Of a stretch of DNA of 64,000 nucleotides, positions 21,306 to 32,090 are shown piece by piece. Both the position numbers and the translations under genes were made by a program. The stretch's first letter is position 1. Every line of letters starts with the position of its first letter. The DNA comes from Meconema thalassinum. Lineage: Eukaryota; Arthropoda; Insecta; Orthoptera; Tettigoniidae. The notes beneath the pieces were generated by a model. That model worked only from the letters and a program-made list of their open reading frames with translations. It was not told where the DNA came from and searched no databases. The DNA lies in contig OX336388.2 of the NCBI GenBank assembly GCA_946902985.2, positions 289,890,526 to 289,954,525 of the forward strand. Direction: 5' to 3'.

Positions 21306-21552
21306 GGTGGGTGATATTACAGTCCCTTGTTACAGTCTTGATGAATTGTGCAAACAGAATATGTGACTAGCTCATGTAAGCAAATGAAGTTACGTTCTTA
21401 TCGTAATTACATCAGCTCCTATCAGATGGCGATCTCTCTCCAACACAAACACTCGACAAACAACGCATGTAGTAATAGGAATCTTTGTTTCGCGGGCTTA
21501 TTGGCCGTGTTCTAAGGACATTTTGTCGTCCTGACGTTTCGCTGAAGGCTGC
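21306..21552. other. Unassigned
   Basis: Short stretch 3' of the minus-strand LINE fragment, including 'cattttgtcgtcctgacgtt'. Not recognised. Confidence 0.3.
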
Positions 21553-22706
21553 GTCATGCGTCGTGATATGAAAGCCTATCAATAATTTTTGCTTCCTTAC
21601 AGAACTCAGGGCACTGCTTCGATCGTGGAGAGTGGTTTCCTTGGCAGTTAGGACAAATCGGGGGAGGCGTACACCTCTCACCCTCATGTGTCCCCTTGCC
21701 ACACTCTCTACACACTGCCTTGGCAGTGCACCTGGCAGAAACATGCCCGAATTTCTGGCATTGATAACAGCCCATAGGTGGAGGGATGTACGGTCGAACA
21801 TCGCAGTGGTACGAAGTGACCTTCACCTGATTAGGTACAACATCACCTTCACCCGCCGGTATCGACGCTGTTCTCTCCAATCTTTTGGGTGATGCGACTT
21901 ATCTTGGTGACGCCTCTCTTCCCCTGATCCCGCAACAATTCCGCATCGCTATTTAAAATGAATTCACGATGGAATATAACTCCACGGACCTCATTTAGTG
22001 TTTTGAGACCTTAACGGGAATTTCGCCGAATTGCGTGCATTCCAGCAACGCTTCGGTTTGCTTCGGATCAAAGGTGTGCAGCAAGAGCTGCCCGTTCCGG
22101 AGCTTGGATATCCCGCTTAGGTCTTCAAATTTCCCCTCGATTTCCTCAGAAAAATTATAGATTTTACTAGTTTAAAATCACCCCGTCAGTCCTCGTAGCT
22201 ATCAGGTAGCGAGGAGACTTGTCAGCGGGGAATCTTCTATTAAAGGCTTCATCCCAAGGCGTATATACCTTGGGATTAGCTCGACACTCAAGATACGGCT
22301 TTTTGAGGGTGCCACCCTGTACAGGTGTCCGTGATTGCTTACTAGGCATCCCGGACGAAATCCTTCCCGAATACTGCCCACTCCGAACGGGGTCCATCAC
22401 TGTGGGCGCCACCCAGCCAAGGCAATACCTAACAGGCATAGCAGGTATTGCCCGGGGTCCCAGTGCCTCGAACAGGCACTCCCCCTTCGGCATGCACAGG
22501 ATTTATGCAGCTCCAGTATTCGGCCATGCAGGGACCTTCGTTGTAAGGCGGATACTACTGTAGGGTACATGGCGCACCCACCTGACGGGATGGGGCATAC
22601 CGTCTAGGCTTTCTGGCCAGATGGCCAAGCTGGTGGCCCTTCCCTTAACAGCATGCATGTTTATTTCTATAGGTCAAACCAGAACTGGGACCAGAAATCC
22701 AGTTTC
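21553..22706 (-). pseudogene. I-like LINE 5' UTR and ORF1 (minus strand)
   Basis: Minus strand. 22706 to about 22330 matches the 5' untranslated region at 53190-53550. ORF1 then follows: an N-terminal segment (about 22320-21980, with stops) and the zinc-knuckle region in the frame 21880-21554. That frame has three Cys/His knuckles: CYQCQKFGHVSARC, CRECGKGTHEGERC and CPNCQGNHSPRSKQC. This is the nucleic-acid-binding ORF1 protein of I/Jockey-type LINEs. All three knuckles are intact here, unlike at 54-55 kb. The copy stops after RLSYHDA at 21553; ORF2 is absent. A 3'-truncated or rearranged fragment. Confidence 0.8.
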
Positions 22707-23015
22707 TAGTGCAGTGCTTACAGCGGAGGATTTTATATGGTTTGAATTTCATCTTTTCTCAATCCGATCCATCGTCCGCTCTCCAGCCATGTCCTCACTG
22801 TTCTCTTCATTTTCCAAATGGACTGCGTAACACCCTTTATCACTAGGATCACGACATCTCTCAGGGTCTTTCCAGCTGACATCCACTCATCGATTATCAT
22901 ATTTCTCTGGGTAACACTGAATACACACCTTCGTGTGTCATTAACAAGAGAGCGAGGATCAGCAATACCGCTCGGACCATTTTTCAATTCGGTGTTGATA
23001 GTTCACTAGGCAGGA

Positions 23016-23022
23016 CGTTACA
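23016..23022 (+). other. Possible 5' LTR end (CGTTACA)
   Basis: CGTTACA here and TGTAACG at 28292 would be the inverted LTR ends of an element with internal region 23023-28291. The LTR bodies themselves do not visibly match, because the upstream side is cut by the LINE at 22706, so this is only a proposal. Confidence 0.35.
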
Positions 23023-23399
23023 TAATGGCAAAACAACGAGAGGCTCGATATCACGACATCTCGGTAAGGCAAGTGGAGAATTATAATTGCGCACTATAGG
23101 TTCAAGGGTATTTGTATTGAATATGGAGGAGAAAGCCTACCAAAAGATGTTACGAAGTGGTAACGAGTTAAATAAAGAAGTGCCTGAGGTGCATTTAGAA
23201 AATCAGTCTGAGGATAGGATTAGCGGAGGTAGACCCAAGTACTAATGTTGTTGAAAAAGAAGAGCCTGCCTTCATTTTGAACGATTTAGGTAAGATGTTA
23301 ATTGAAAATAATAATAAATTGGTTAATTTTCACAAAACTAATGTAGTAATCTATATATATAAAGCTCAATGTTTGTCTGTCTGTCTGTCTGTTTGTCTG

Positions 23400-25480
23400 T
23401 TATGTATACAAATCCACACCGTTTCACCGATCTGAACCAAAATTTGTATACTTACCCTTTGGAACCCTGCGGGTAACACTGTCTGCTTTAAATTGCGGTC
23501 AGACCACTCCATTCCCTGCATTTAGGCCCTTTGGCCCAAATCTACACCATTTCACCGATCTCAACCAAAATTTGTATATTTATCCTTTGGAACACTGCGA
23601 CTAACACTGTCTGATTGAAATATCGGAGAGGATACTCTATTCCCTGCATTTAGGCCCTTTGGCAAAAATCTACACCGTATCACCGATATGAAACAAAATT
23701 TGTATACTTACCCTTTGGAACCCTGCGGGTAATCCTGTCCACTTGAAATTTCGGACAGACCACCCCATGACCTGCATTTAGACCCTTTTGCAATAATCTA
23801 CACCGTTTCACCGATCTGAACCAAAATTTTTATACTTACCCTTTGAAACCCTGCGAGTAACACTGTCCACTTAAAATTTCGGACAGTCCACCCCATTCCC
23901 TGCATTTAGGTCCTTTGGCACAAATCTACGCCGTTTCACCGATCAGAAGCAACTTTCAGATACTTACCCTTTGATAACCTGCGAGTAATACTGTCTGTTT
24001 GAAATTGCGGGCAGACCACTCCATTCCCTGCATTTAGGCCCTTTGGCAGAAATCTACACCGTTTCACCTATCTGAACTTAAATTTGTATATTTACCCTTT
24101 GGAACACTGCGACTAACACTGTCTGCTTGAAATTGGGGAGAGCCACTCTAATCCCTGCATTTAGGCTGTTTGGCACAAATCTACACCGTTTCACCGATCT
24201 GACCCAAATTTTACATAGGCTACTTACCCTTTGGAACCCGACGAGTAACACTGTCCACTTAAAACTTAGGACAGACCACTCCATTCCCTGCATTTAGGCC
24301 CTTTGGCAAAAACTACACCGTTTCACCGATCTCAAATAATTACCCTTTGGAACTCGACGAGTTACACTGTCTACTCGAAATTTTGGGACAGACCACTCCA
24401 TTCCCTGCATTTAGGCCCTTTGGCACAAATCTACATCGTTCACCGATCGAAAACAAAACTTGTATACTTACCCTTTGGAACCCGATGAGTGACACTGTCC
24501 ACTTGAAATTTCGGACAGACCACTCCATTCCCTGCATTTAGGCCCTTTGGCACAAATCTACAACATTTCACCGATCTGACCCAAATTTTACATAGGCTAC
24601 TTACCCTTTGGAACCCGACGAGTAACACTGTCCACTTAAAACTTAGGACAGACCACTACATTCCCTGCATTTAGGCCCTTTGGCCCAAATCTACACCGTT
24701 TCATCGATCTGAACTTAAATTTGTATATTTACCCTTCGGAACACTGCGACTAACACTGTCTACTCGAAATTTCGGACAGACCACTCCATTCCCCGCATTT
24801 AGGCCCTTTGGCACAAATCTACATCGTTCACCGATCGAAAACAAAACGTGTATACTTACCCTTTGGAACCCGACGAGTAACACTGTCCACTTAAAACTTT
24901 GGACAGACCACTTCCGACGTGTAACACTGTCTAAATGAAATTTCGGATAGACCATTCCATTTACTGCATTTTGGCAAATATCTACATAGTTTCACCCATC
25001 TCAACCAATCTTTATGTAAGTTACTTACCCTTTGGAACCCGACGAGTAACACTGTCTGCTTGAACTTTCGGACAGAGCACTCCATTCCCTGTATTTAGAC
25101 CCTTTGGCACAAATGTACATCGTTTCACCAATCTGGACCAAAATTAGTATACTTACTCTTTGAAACCCAACGAGTATCACTGTCCACTTTAAATTTCGGA
25201 CAGACCTCCCCTTTCCCTGCCTTTAGGCCCTTTGGGATAAATCTACGCCTTTTCACTGATCTGAACCAAATTGTTTATAATTACCCCTTGGAACCCGACG
25301 AGTAGCACTGTCGACATGAAATTTCGGACAGACCAATATATCCCCTGCATTTAGGCCCTTTGGCACAAATCTACACGGTTTCACCGATCTGAACCAAATT
25401 TTACATACTTACCCTTTGGAATTCGATGAGTAACACTGTCCACTTGAAATTTCTGACATACGACTACATTCCCTGCATTT
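23400..25480 (+). repeat. 128-bp tandem repeat array in Helitron
   Basis: About 16 diverged units, spacing 127-133 bp measured between successive TTTAGGCCCTTTGG blocks (23521, 23649, 23777, 23905, 24033, 24160, 24293 and so on). Unit landmarks: 'cgtttcaccgatctgaacc', 'cttaccctttggaaccc', 'gagtaacactgtc', 'cattccctgcatttaggccc'. Divergence between units is appreciable, so the array is old or evolves by point change. Confidence 0.92.
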
Positions 25481-25763
25481 AGCTCTGGAATCCCTCGGGG
25501 TTGCCAGCTTCCTAACTCACCAGCCATATGCCCTTGAGGGTGTACCAGAAGTGGAGGGGCTAAACACACCCTGCCTCTTTGAGGGCCTTCCCGCGGACTC
25601 CCTAATACAGTCGGGGTCGGAAGAGAACAAGAGTTGACCAAGGGAGGATGACAAGAAAGAGAACTGAAAGGAGCCCGGCACCAGGAAGTAGAAGCGATGC
25701 CAGACTCAGCTGGGGTCCCGTGGTCGCCAACCCACGTCCTACAAGTTGTGAGACCCAGAGGGG
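25481..25763 (-). mobile_element. Dispersed retroposon family E, copy 4 (partial)
   Basis: Minus-strand match to the first part of family E: TCTGGGTCTCACAACTTG near 25763, 'ggttggcgaccacgggaccc', 'ccccgactgtattaggg', one partial 102-bp module and 'cccgagggattcc' near 25490. The C/T-rich middle is deleted and the tail is absent. It sits next to a run of 12 G (25759-25770). Confidence 0.75.
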
Positions 25764-26033
25764 GGGGGGGGCAGTTGCGAGAATAACTTGCTGATTCATC
25801 GCGAGGAGATATGAGAAGACTTTCCCGAGCCCGCCGTGTTATCTGCTGTCTATGCAGATGCCAGTACAGGGCCGTTGCTCAAGCCACTGTGGTGTTGCGA
25901 AAGAGTGAGGGATTCCCCGGCCAATCTAAATACGACGGGGAACCCCGAACGTGTGTCATCATATTTCGTCATCATCTGCGAGCATCTCAGGTTCGTGCAG
26001 CTTGGACCCATATTCTTTGCCGAGCAATACGCC

Positions 26034-26430
26034 AAATGGCCTAGATGTTACGCGCATCATACCACTAATCACCGCCGCATAAAGTCTTTCCCGACTGTGA
26101 TTTTTAAAATATTTATTTTATTACAGTACATTGTGTACATTATAAGTTGAAGTGTCAATTCAATACAGGTAGTAGTTTCCCTTATCATCCTCATCATAAG
26201 GGCAAATGACCTAGATGTTACGCCCATTACACTATTAATCACCACACACAATAAGTTTTCCTCGCCTGTGAATTTTGAAATATGTAACTTATTTCTATTA
26301 CGGTAGTTTGTAAGTTTGACGTGTCAATTCAACAGTAGTTTTCATTATCATCCTTATCAAAGGGGTAAATGACCTAGATATTACACCCTCATTGTCTTAG
26401 GGGGCAAATGACCTAGATTTTAAGTCCATT
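26034..26430 (+). repeat. Second tandem repeat in Helitron (about 167 bp)
   Basis: AAATGGCCTAGATGTTACGC (26034), AAATGACCTAGATGTTACGC (26204), AAATGACCTAGATATTACAC (26367) and AAATGACCTAGATTTTAAGT (26406) mark successive units. The first two full intervals are about 170 and 164 bp. Confidence 0.75.
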
Positions 26431-26802
26431 ATATTTCTAAGGAGACATTGAGACATTATCATCATTCTACCGGGCGAAGCCGGGTACTACTGCTAGTTAA
26501 TAATAAACTGCAAGAGAATAACAATGACTTAAAGGAAACTTTAGTTAGTGTGGAAAAGAAACTACAGGAAGTCAATGCAAAGATTAGGAATTATTTTGTT
26601 AAATTCAAGAAGGAAATGAGAGATGAATTACCTTGTAAGGTGGATGAGAAACTTCAGGAGATCAGATTAGAGGTAGAGAAGGAGCTAAATAATGTTAATA
26701 ATAAAGTTATTGATGAATTTAGAAAATAAATTTGTAGAGATTCAAGAAAAATGTAACTGTCAAAGCAATCAAGTTAAGTCAATAGTTAAAGCTAAATACT
26801 AC

Positions 26803-27513
26803 CCCAGGGGTCCACGGCTAGTGGGACGTTGGTTGGCGACCACGGGACCTCAGCTGAGTTCAACATTGCTTCCTCTTACTTATGCCGAGCTCCTCTCTGT
26901 CATCGTTCCTATCGACCACCCTTGGTCAACTCTTATTCTTTTCCAACCCCGACGGTATTAGGGTATCCGAGGACTAGGGGGGTCTTTCACTTTCCCACAT
27001 TAATTAGCCCTTGTCTCATCTTTCCTGATCCCTCATTCTTCGAGGGGTCAGACCTCTTCCGTTCTCTTCCTGTCTCCTGCCTTCTGCCTCAAGGAGGCAG
27101 GATGTGTGAAGCTTCACCACTTCTGGTGCACCCTGGATAGTGATACACCCTCTAGGGCTCACGGCTGATAAGTTCGGGAATTGGCAACCCCGAGGGATTC
27201 CTGAGCTGGGTTGGTATTTCCCCATTTTCCATTGCCTCTGGGGCGGACCCTCTCCTCTTTCCCTTTTTTATCTGCCTTTCATGGCTCTCCTTCCTTTCAA
27301 GTCCCTCAATTCTCATTCCTCAAGGGTTGAGGGCATTTCCTTTGCTCCTGTCCTTTATTTGCCTTATCCTTTATTTGTTTACCATTTCTTCTTCTAGTTT
27401 GTAAGTCTGTAGTTAGTATTAGTTATAGTTTTCATTCTCACCTCATCTTTCACTATCACCCAAACCATTGGGGGCCGATAACCTAGATGTTAGGCCGCTT
27501 AAAACAACAATTT
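26803..27513 (+). mobile_element. Dispersed retroposon family E, copy 5
   Basis: Near-complete copy, from ACCCCAGGGGTCCACGGCTA to the stem-loop GGGGGCCGATAACCTAGATG...GGCCGC and AAAACAACAA tail with ATCATCATCA. It has one 102-bp module (27067-27165). It lies inside the gag-like frame, with SINE-D immediately downstream. Confidence 0.85.
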
Positions 27514-27529
27514 CCATCATCATCAACAC

Positions 27530-27972
27530 TTATTTATTTATGTATTTATTTATCGTATGGCTTTTAGTGCCGGGAGTGTCCGAGGACATGTTCGGATCGC
27601 CAGTGTCTGTAGCTGCTTCCAGCAGACACCCTTATTAGGGTGAGCTACAAGTTCCGTTCAATTTCAAGTAGTTCCAACTTTCACTACCAGATATCAATGA
27701 TACCTAGTGGTGAACGTTGGAACTTTGAGAGAGCGTTCTGACGAAATCTAACCTAACAATTTAGCTTTACACAAGTTTAGTCTGTGAAAGGATCTTTTTC
27801 ATGCCATAAATCAATGTCATGGGACCTCCGGCTGTACTTCCCCTCCGAAGGAGGGCATACTGAGGGAATTTTAACGCTCCTAAAAAAATCCGAAGATTTC
27901 GGCCGGGTTTGAACCCGCTATCTTGGGCACAGCAGTTCAGCTTGCTACCAAATACGCCACCGAAGCCGCTGA
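27530..27972 (-). mobile_element. tRNA-derived SINE, family D
   Basis: Minus strand, the same family as 20871-21294. Head GCGGCTTCGGTGGCGTATTTGG with B box GGGTTCAAACCCGG at 27904-27917, 3' end in TTATTTATTTATG-like sequence. It follows the tail of family E copy 5 directly, so it probably inserted at that A/T-rich tail. Confidence 0.82.
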
Positions 27973-28291
27973 GTACCAACCATTTAAGGAACAATTCGGA
28001 AGTGAAATTAATGAGGGAAAGCAACATGTACAGTAGCTACTAATGATAAGATAGTTTTAGAAAGTTTACGGGAAATCCATAATAAACAAGAAAATCTAGA
28101 GAATAAATTGGAACAAAGGGAGAAAGACCTTAGTAATAAACTTGCTATAATTCAAACTGATTCAAGTGAGCAGTGAGATAATTTGGAGAAGAAAATTCAA
28201 ATGCAAACCAGGAGGAAGATTGTTCACAATACTCACATATGTAGTGAACCCTTGCAAAGAAGCATATGAGACTCAGTTTTGGGGGGGGGGG

Positions 28292-31204
28292 TGTAACGGT
28301 TCATATTCGTAAGTTGCTGTCAGGGCGCTTCATTAACTTGCAGGGTAACATATAACAAAATAACATGCAGGAAAGAGTGAAGCCAGGGTTAAAACAACTG
28401 AATTTAATAACAAATCACCATATTTACACATAAACAATTAACAACAAAAACTCCCAACTGACTCCCGCTTAATAAAATGCCAACACTAGGCGATATCTCT
28501 GGAGAGATTAATTACCTGGACCAAGTGTCCCTAAAATAAAAATACAAAAGTGACCATATTTGTGCGTATGCCGTTCTACATGCATCACGATGTGTACTTT
28601 GAATGCGTGATTCGTTATCATCCAGAATGACCCTTCAGACAACGAATCCACATTTCTTAGAGCTAGACCGACACGGGGGAACACAACAACAATACTTAAA
28701 ATTAAACCGACACTTCCTAAATCTACTCTAAACAAACACAAAATTTCCGAGTGAAATTGGAATCAAATTGCCGTAGCAACATTTACTGCCTAAAAACTTA
28801 GGACTTCTCACACAAATCAACACAAGTACATTAACACGTGACCAATAGAAAAATACACAAATGACCGCTGTCAAAATTTACAAATACTCTACCACTACAC
28901 CACACGGGTGTGACACACAAAATTACATGAATCGAGTCATAAACAAAGCAATAGGCAAACAGCCAACATTTACGTTAATTATACAATATTTTACCCATAC
29001 AACGTACAACAAGCCGTTACACACATGGCGAACTCCCCAATTAATTATGGCTTAAAAAATCACCATCACAATGAACAGGTTTGCTACATGAAAGCTTACA
29101 GGGATCAGTCGGACACATAGGACTGCCTATCAAAATAAGTCACAGGCACAACGGGCGATTTGTGGAACTCTTCATGTCTGTCAACCCACGTGTCAAATAC
29201 CTCGACCTCCCAGAACATGGGGTCGAATCTCGAAGAAGTGTGCCCCAAAGCACAATAATACATGTGTGTGTCAGAAAAATATATGGACAAGAATCAGCAG
29301 TCTCCCAAGAACACTCTGTCTTTCCATCTAAAATACAACAGCAGCAAAAATATGAGAGCGGTAGGACAACTACCCCCTCCTCACGTAGAATCAACACACA
29401 CTAGACACATCAACACACACAGAATCACACGTATGGGTTTTGACAGACCCTGAAATAAAAAGACACAAATAAATACCACATGCTGGCGCCACCGTTCTAT
29501 GCCGTGACTAGTACACCTGAAAAGGACTCAAGAAACATCTATCAAAATTAGAACGAAGGTGTTCCAAAAATTACTTTTAAGTTGGTGCGCTCGGCAACCC
29601 TAATATGAATAATAACCTGTTCAGCAAATATCTTACAATAATTTCCTCCCATTCCTATTTCAAATATTAACGTTAATAAAGCACCATTTATCGAATGTAA
29701 CGGGTTCCGCATTTGCAAGGATAAAAATCACGCACGCACGCCGCGCACATTACGTATGACTCAAGGAAAAACAAAATATCAAACAAACACTTTGGCCACG
29801 CGCCAACGGACATTTAAATATATAGTGTCGGTGCAAGAAAACTCTAAAACAACAAGAAAAGAAAACATGACTATTTACAAAGTTCCCCGGCCAAATCTAA
29901 CTACATAATTGAAATAATCCAATTTTAGTACATCACCGCTTCTGCTTGTAGAACTAAGGACATCCTCCTCAACCCATCGCCCTATGGACAAATTAGCACT
30001 CCATAGTAGTCGTCTGCGTTGATTTGTTGAAGCTCATCCCAACTTCAAACCACGTGCTGATCATCTTGGTATCGACTCCTTGGCAGAAAAGTTCAATGTT
30101 AATTATTTTACCTATCTATAATCGCTTGCAGGCTACTCAATTCACCCACAATTGTCCTAATGCGATTAATAGCGAAGACTGGCCCTAAATATATCGCACA
30201 CACGCACCATAAAAACACATATAAAATACACTGCAATTTATACATAAAATATACATCTCGAGTCCGCGCCACTGGCTCGTTAACAAGTTCAAAATCCTGG
30301 CTGCACTAGCAGTCGCTATCTCGTTCGGTATTTCCGTCCTGTACTATGGACTTCGGCTCCGGTGAGCGCTAATTAGGGTGATACAATACTTCCCCCTTAG
30401 AGCTGAACTCGTCGTCTTTAAATGAATGTTACAGGTTATCACGCACTGGCGTGAAATATTTAGCTCACACAATAAAGTTGATTCCAGAACAAAATGTATT
30501 ATAGCTTTTAAAATTCGATACTGCAATCGCTGTGACTTTAGCTCCTCAGAGCTCCCAAAAATAAATTAACTTCACTAATTTTAGAGCGTAAAAATCACAA
30601 TACAAACTGTCGTGAAGTAAGCCTCTGAAGGCTCCACAAAGAATAGGCTTCGAGTGGCGTCAGGCCAAACTATTTATTAGAAACTGACAGGGGCGGAGGA
30701 GTGGGGCGGAGTCGGATAAAAACTTCCAGAGTTTTTGTCTCACAAAGATGGGACTAGTGTCATTCTTCTCCAAATAAATCAAACGTCTCAAATCACTCGA
30801 GCGGAGATTAATCCGTTCGGCGGTTCCTTAGATACACACTTCCGCGGGCTTTTTACTACTGACGCCGTCCACCTCGTGGTCATGGCTTGGTCTCTTGCGA
30901 TTGGCTGATTCAATCGTATGTTCGTTGCGAGTACCTCGTGATTCTTCCTTTATGTCTCCAATTTTGGTACAGTAGTTGCTCAATTTGGCCTTGAACTCGA
31001 CTAATTCTGGCCGTCCCCCAAGAATAACTACCAGCTCACCTCCTGTTGCAATCATTACGAAATGCTGGCCTCCCTAATATCCAAGTCGACTTCCTTAAGT
31101 GCTGCCTGGGCCGTAGTAATAATAATAATAAATATGAATACTTATTTATCGAAGATCAATAAGGGTTCAGAAGTAATATTCCAGAGGCAGACTTTCCAAA
31201 TTTA
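28292..31204. other. Unassigned; LTR-like start
   Basis: Begins TGTAACGG directly after a run of G (28281-28291) that could be a polypurine tract, so 28292 may be the start of a 3' LTR. I could not find the matching LTR or its end. The rest is AT-rich with short frames only (a 75-codon frame on the minus strand at 31055-30828 has no recognisable domain). An (AAT)n run lies at 31113-31131. Confidence 0.35.
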
Positions 31205-31463
31205 TCTAACAGACATGGTTGCCCAATGGAATTTCTAGATACATGGGAAAAAATAGGGCCAATCTTGAATAAATTTTAACATAATCAAATTCTTCGTAGT
31301 TAGTCTCAATTATATGTGCTACAAAATATATCCAAAATCCATCCACGGGAAATTACTTGAAATTAATTTTAAGGGGACCGGATAGTCGAAACGTTAGTTC
31401 TCAATAAACCTTGAATATCTCGGAAACTACTTGAGCTATATTTATGAGACTTAGAAGAATTGT
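31205..31463 (+). repeat. Dispersed repeat, also at 52155-52437
   Basis: About 260 bp resembling 52155-52437 in the same orientation: 'ggttgcccaatg', 'tgtgctacaaaatatatcca', 'gttctcaataaa', 'gaaactacttgag', 'cttagaagaattgttg'. Diverged by small indels and substitutions. Identity unknown; possibly the end of a DNA transposon or a decayed retroposon. Confidence 0.8.
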
Positions 31464-31960
31464 TGGATACAGGGTGTAACTAAAATGTACGGCACAAATT
31501 GCAGGACACATTCATCACACGTAGATGAAGAAATTATGTTATATGGACATGGGTCCGGAAACGATTCGTTTCCATGTTATAACTCATTGTTTTCAACTTA
31601 TTAATCATGGGAAACACACAAGAACAGAACATACCAGCATACCACATGCAACTCTTTCTCACAGGAAACGTTCAATATGCCCTACCTGCGCATTGATACA
31701 TTCACAAATAAAGTTCAGTGATTTTAGGTCCGGACAGCGTGGAGGCCAGGCAATTGGTCCACCTCTACCTATCCATCTGTCACCAAATCTGTTATTTAGA
31801 AGCCGACGGACATTAGCACTAAAATGAGGAGGTGCTCCATCGTACATGAAGAACATGTTTTGTCGCACAGCTAGGCACATCTGCTAAGTCACATGGCAAC
31901 AGGGCCATGTAAAACAAACTGGGGGTGAACCTACGATAATGACAACGTAACCATACGTAA
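31464..31960 (-). pseudogene. IS630/Tc1/mariner-type transposase fragment
   Basis: On the minus strand, 31880-31659 encodes MYDGAPPHFSANVRRLLNN then WIGRGGPIAWPPRCPDLKSL. This is the second- and third-catalytic-residue region of IS630/Tc1/mariner transposases (family: QDGAPPHY...WPPRSPDLTPLDFFLWG). Only this core is present; the FLWG block is degraded to FICE. The plus-strand phrase TACAGGGTGTAACTAAAATG at 31470 may be an element end. Confidence 0.75.
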
Positions 31961-31964
31961 CTGA

Positions 31965-32090
31965 GAGCGCCTTGTGGTGCCGTAGGCTTTCTCGAGGTCA
32001 ATGAAAACCGTGACTAGGTGGAGCCTTCAGAGAAAATGGCTCCTGTATGGCGCTCTCAAGTCGCACCAGATGGTCAGTGGTGGACCTATG
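31965..32090 (-). pseudogene. I-like LINE ORF2, inverted 5' segment (part 1)
   Basis: Minus strand. It matches the reverse-transcriptase region at about 57505-57612, including VFIDLEKAYGTT (motif A, catalytic Asp; family DLEKAYD), and is cut by the hAT element at 32090. Together with 34849-34999 it is the inverted 5' part of the LINE copy that continues in direct orientation at 35000. Confidence 0.85.

Larger units (their letters stand above)
23350..26496 (+). mobile_element. Helitron-like non-autonomous element
   Basis: Starts TCTATATATATAAAGCTC after host A and ends CTAG before host T, as Helitrons do. The 3' end has a GC hairpin (ACCGGGCGAAGCCGGGT, 26469-26485) 7 bases before CTAG. There are no terminal inverted repeats and no target duplication. 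5' (GTCT)n sequence, then a 128-bp tandem array, then a second tandem array (about 167 bp). A minus-strand family E copy is inserted at 25481-25763. No Rep/helicase coding. The surrounding reading frame is continuous if the element is taken out, which supports the ends. Confidence 0.8.
23123..28262 (+). pseudogene. Coiled-coil gag-like frame, interrupted by three insertions
   Basis: Pieces at 23123-23349, 26497-26729 and about 27975-28262 together encode a Lys/Glu/Asn-rich protein predicted to be almost wholly coiled coil (for example NNKLQENNNDLKETL and VEKELNNVNNKVIDEF). Composition and style match the N-terminal gag of the gypsy element at 40389-42300, so I read it as a related LTR-element gag. 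The frame runs on unbroken across the Helitron insertion point at 23349/26497. Other breaks: a shift at about 23240, the family E and SINE-D insertions (26803-27972) and stops near 28034 and 28174. No protease or reverse transcriptase follows. Confidence 0.55.

Noticed and set aside
28292..29020. Solo LTR TGTAACGG...CCGTTACA
   Set aside because: The 8-base ends are inverted copies, but no target duplication flanks them and no second copy is in the window, so the pairing may be accidental.
30828..31055. 75-codon minus-strand frame as a gene
   Set aside because: Short, no recognisable domain, no promoter or splice evidence, in AT-rich unassigned DNA.
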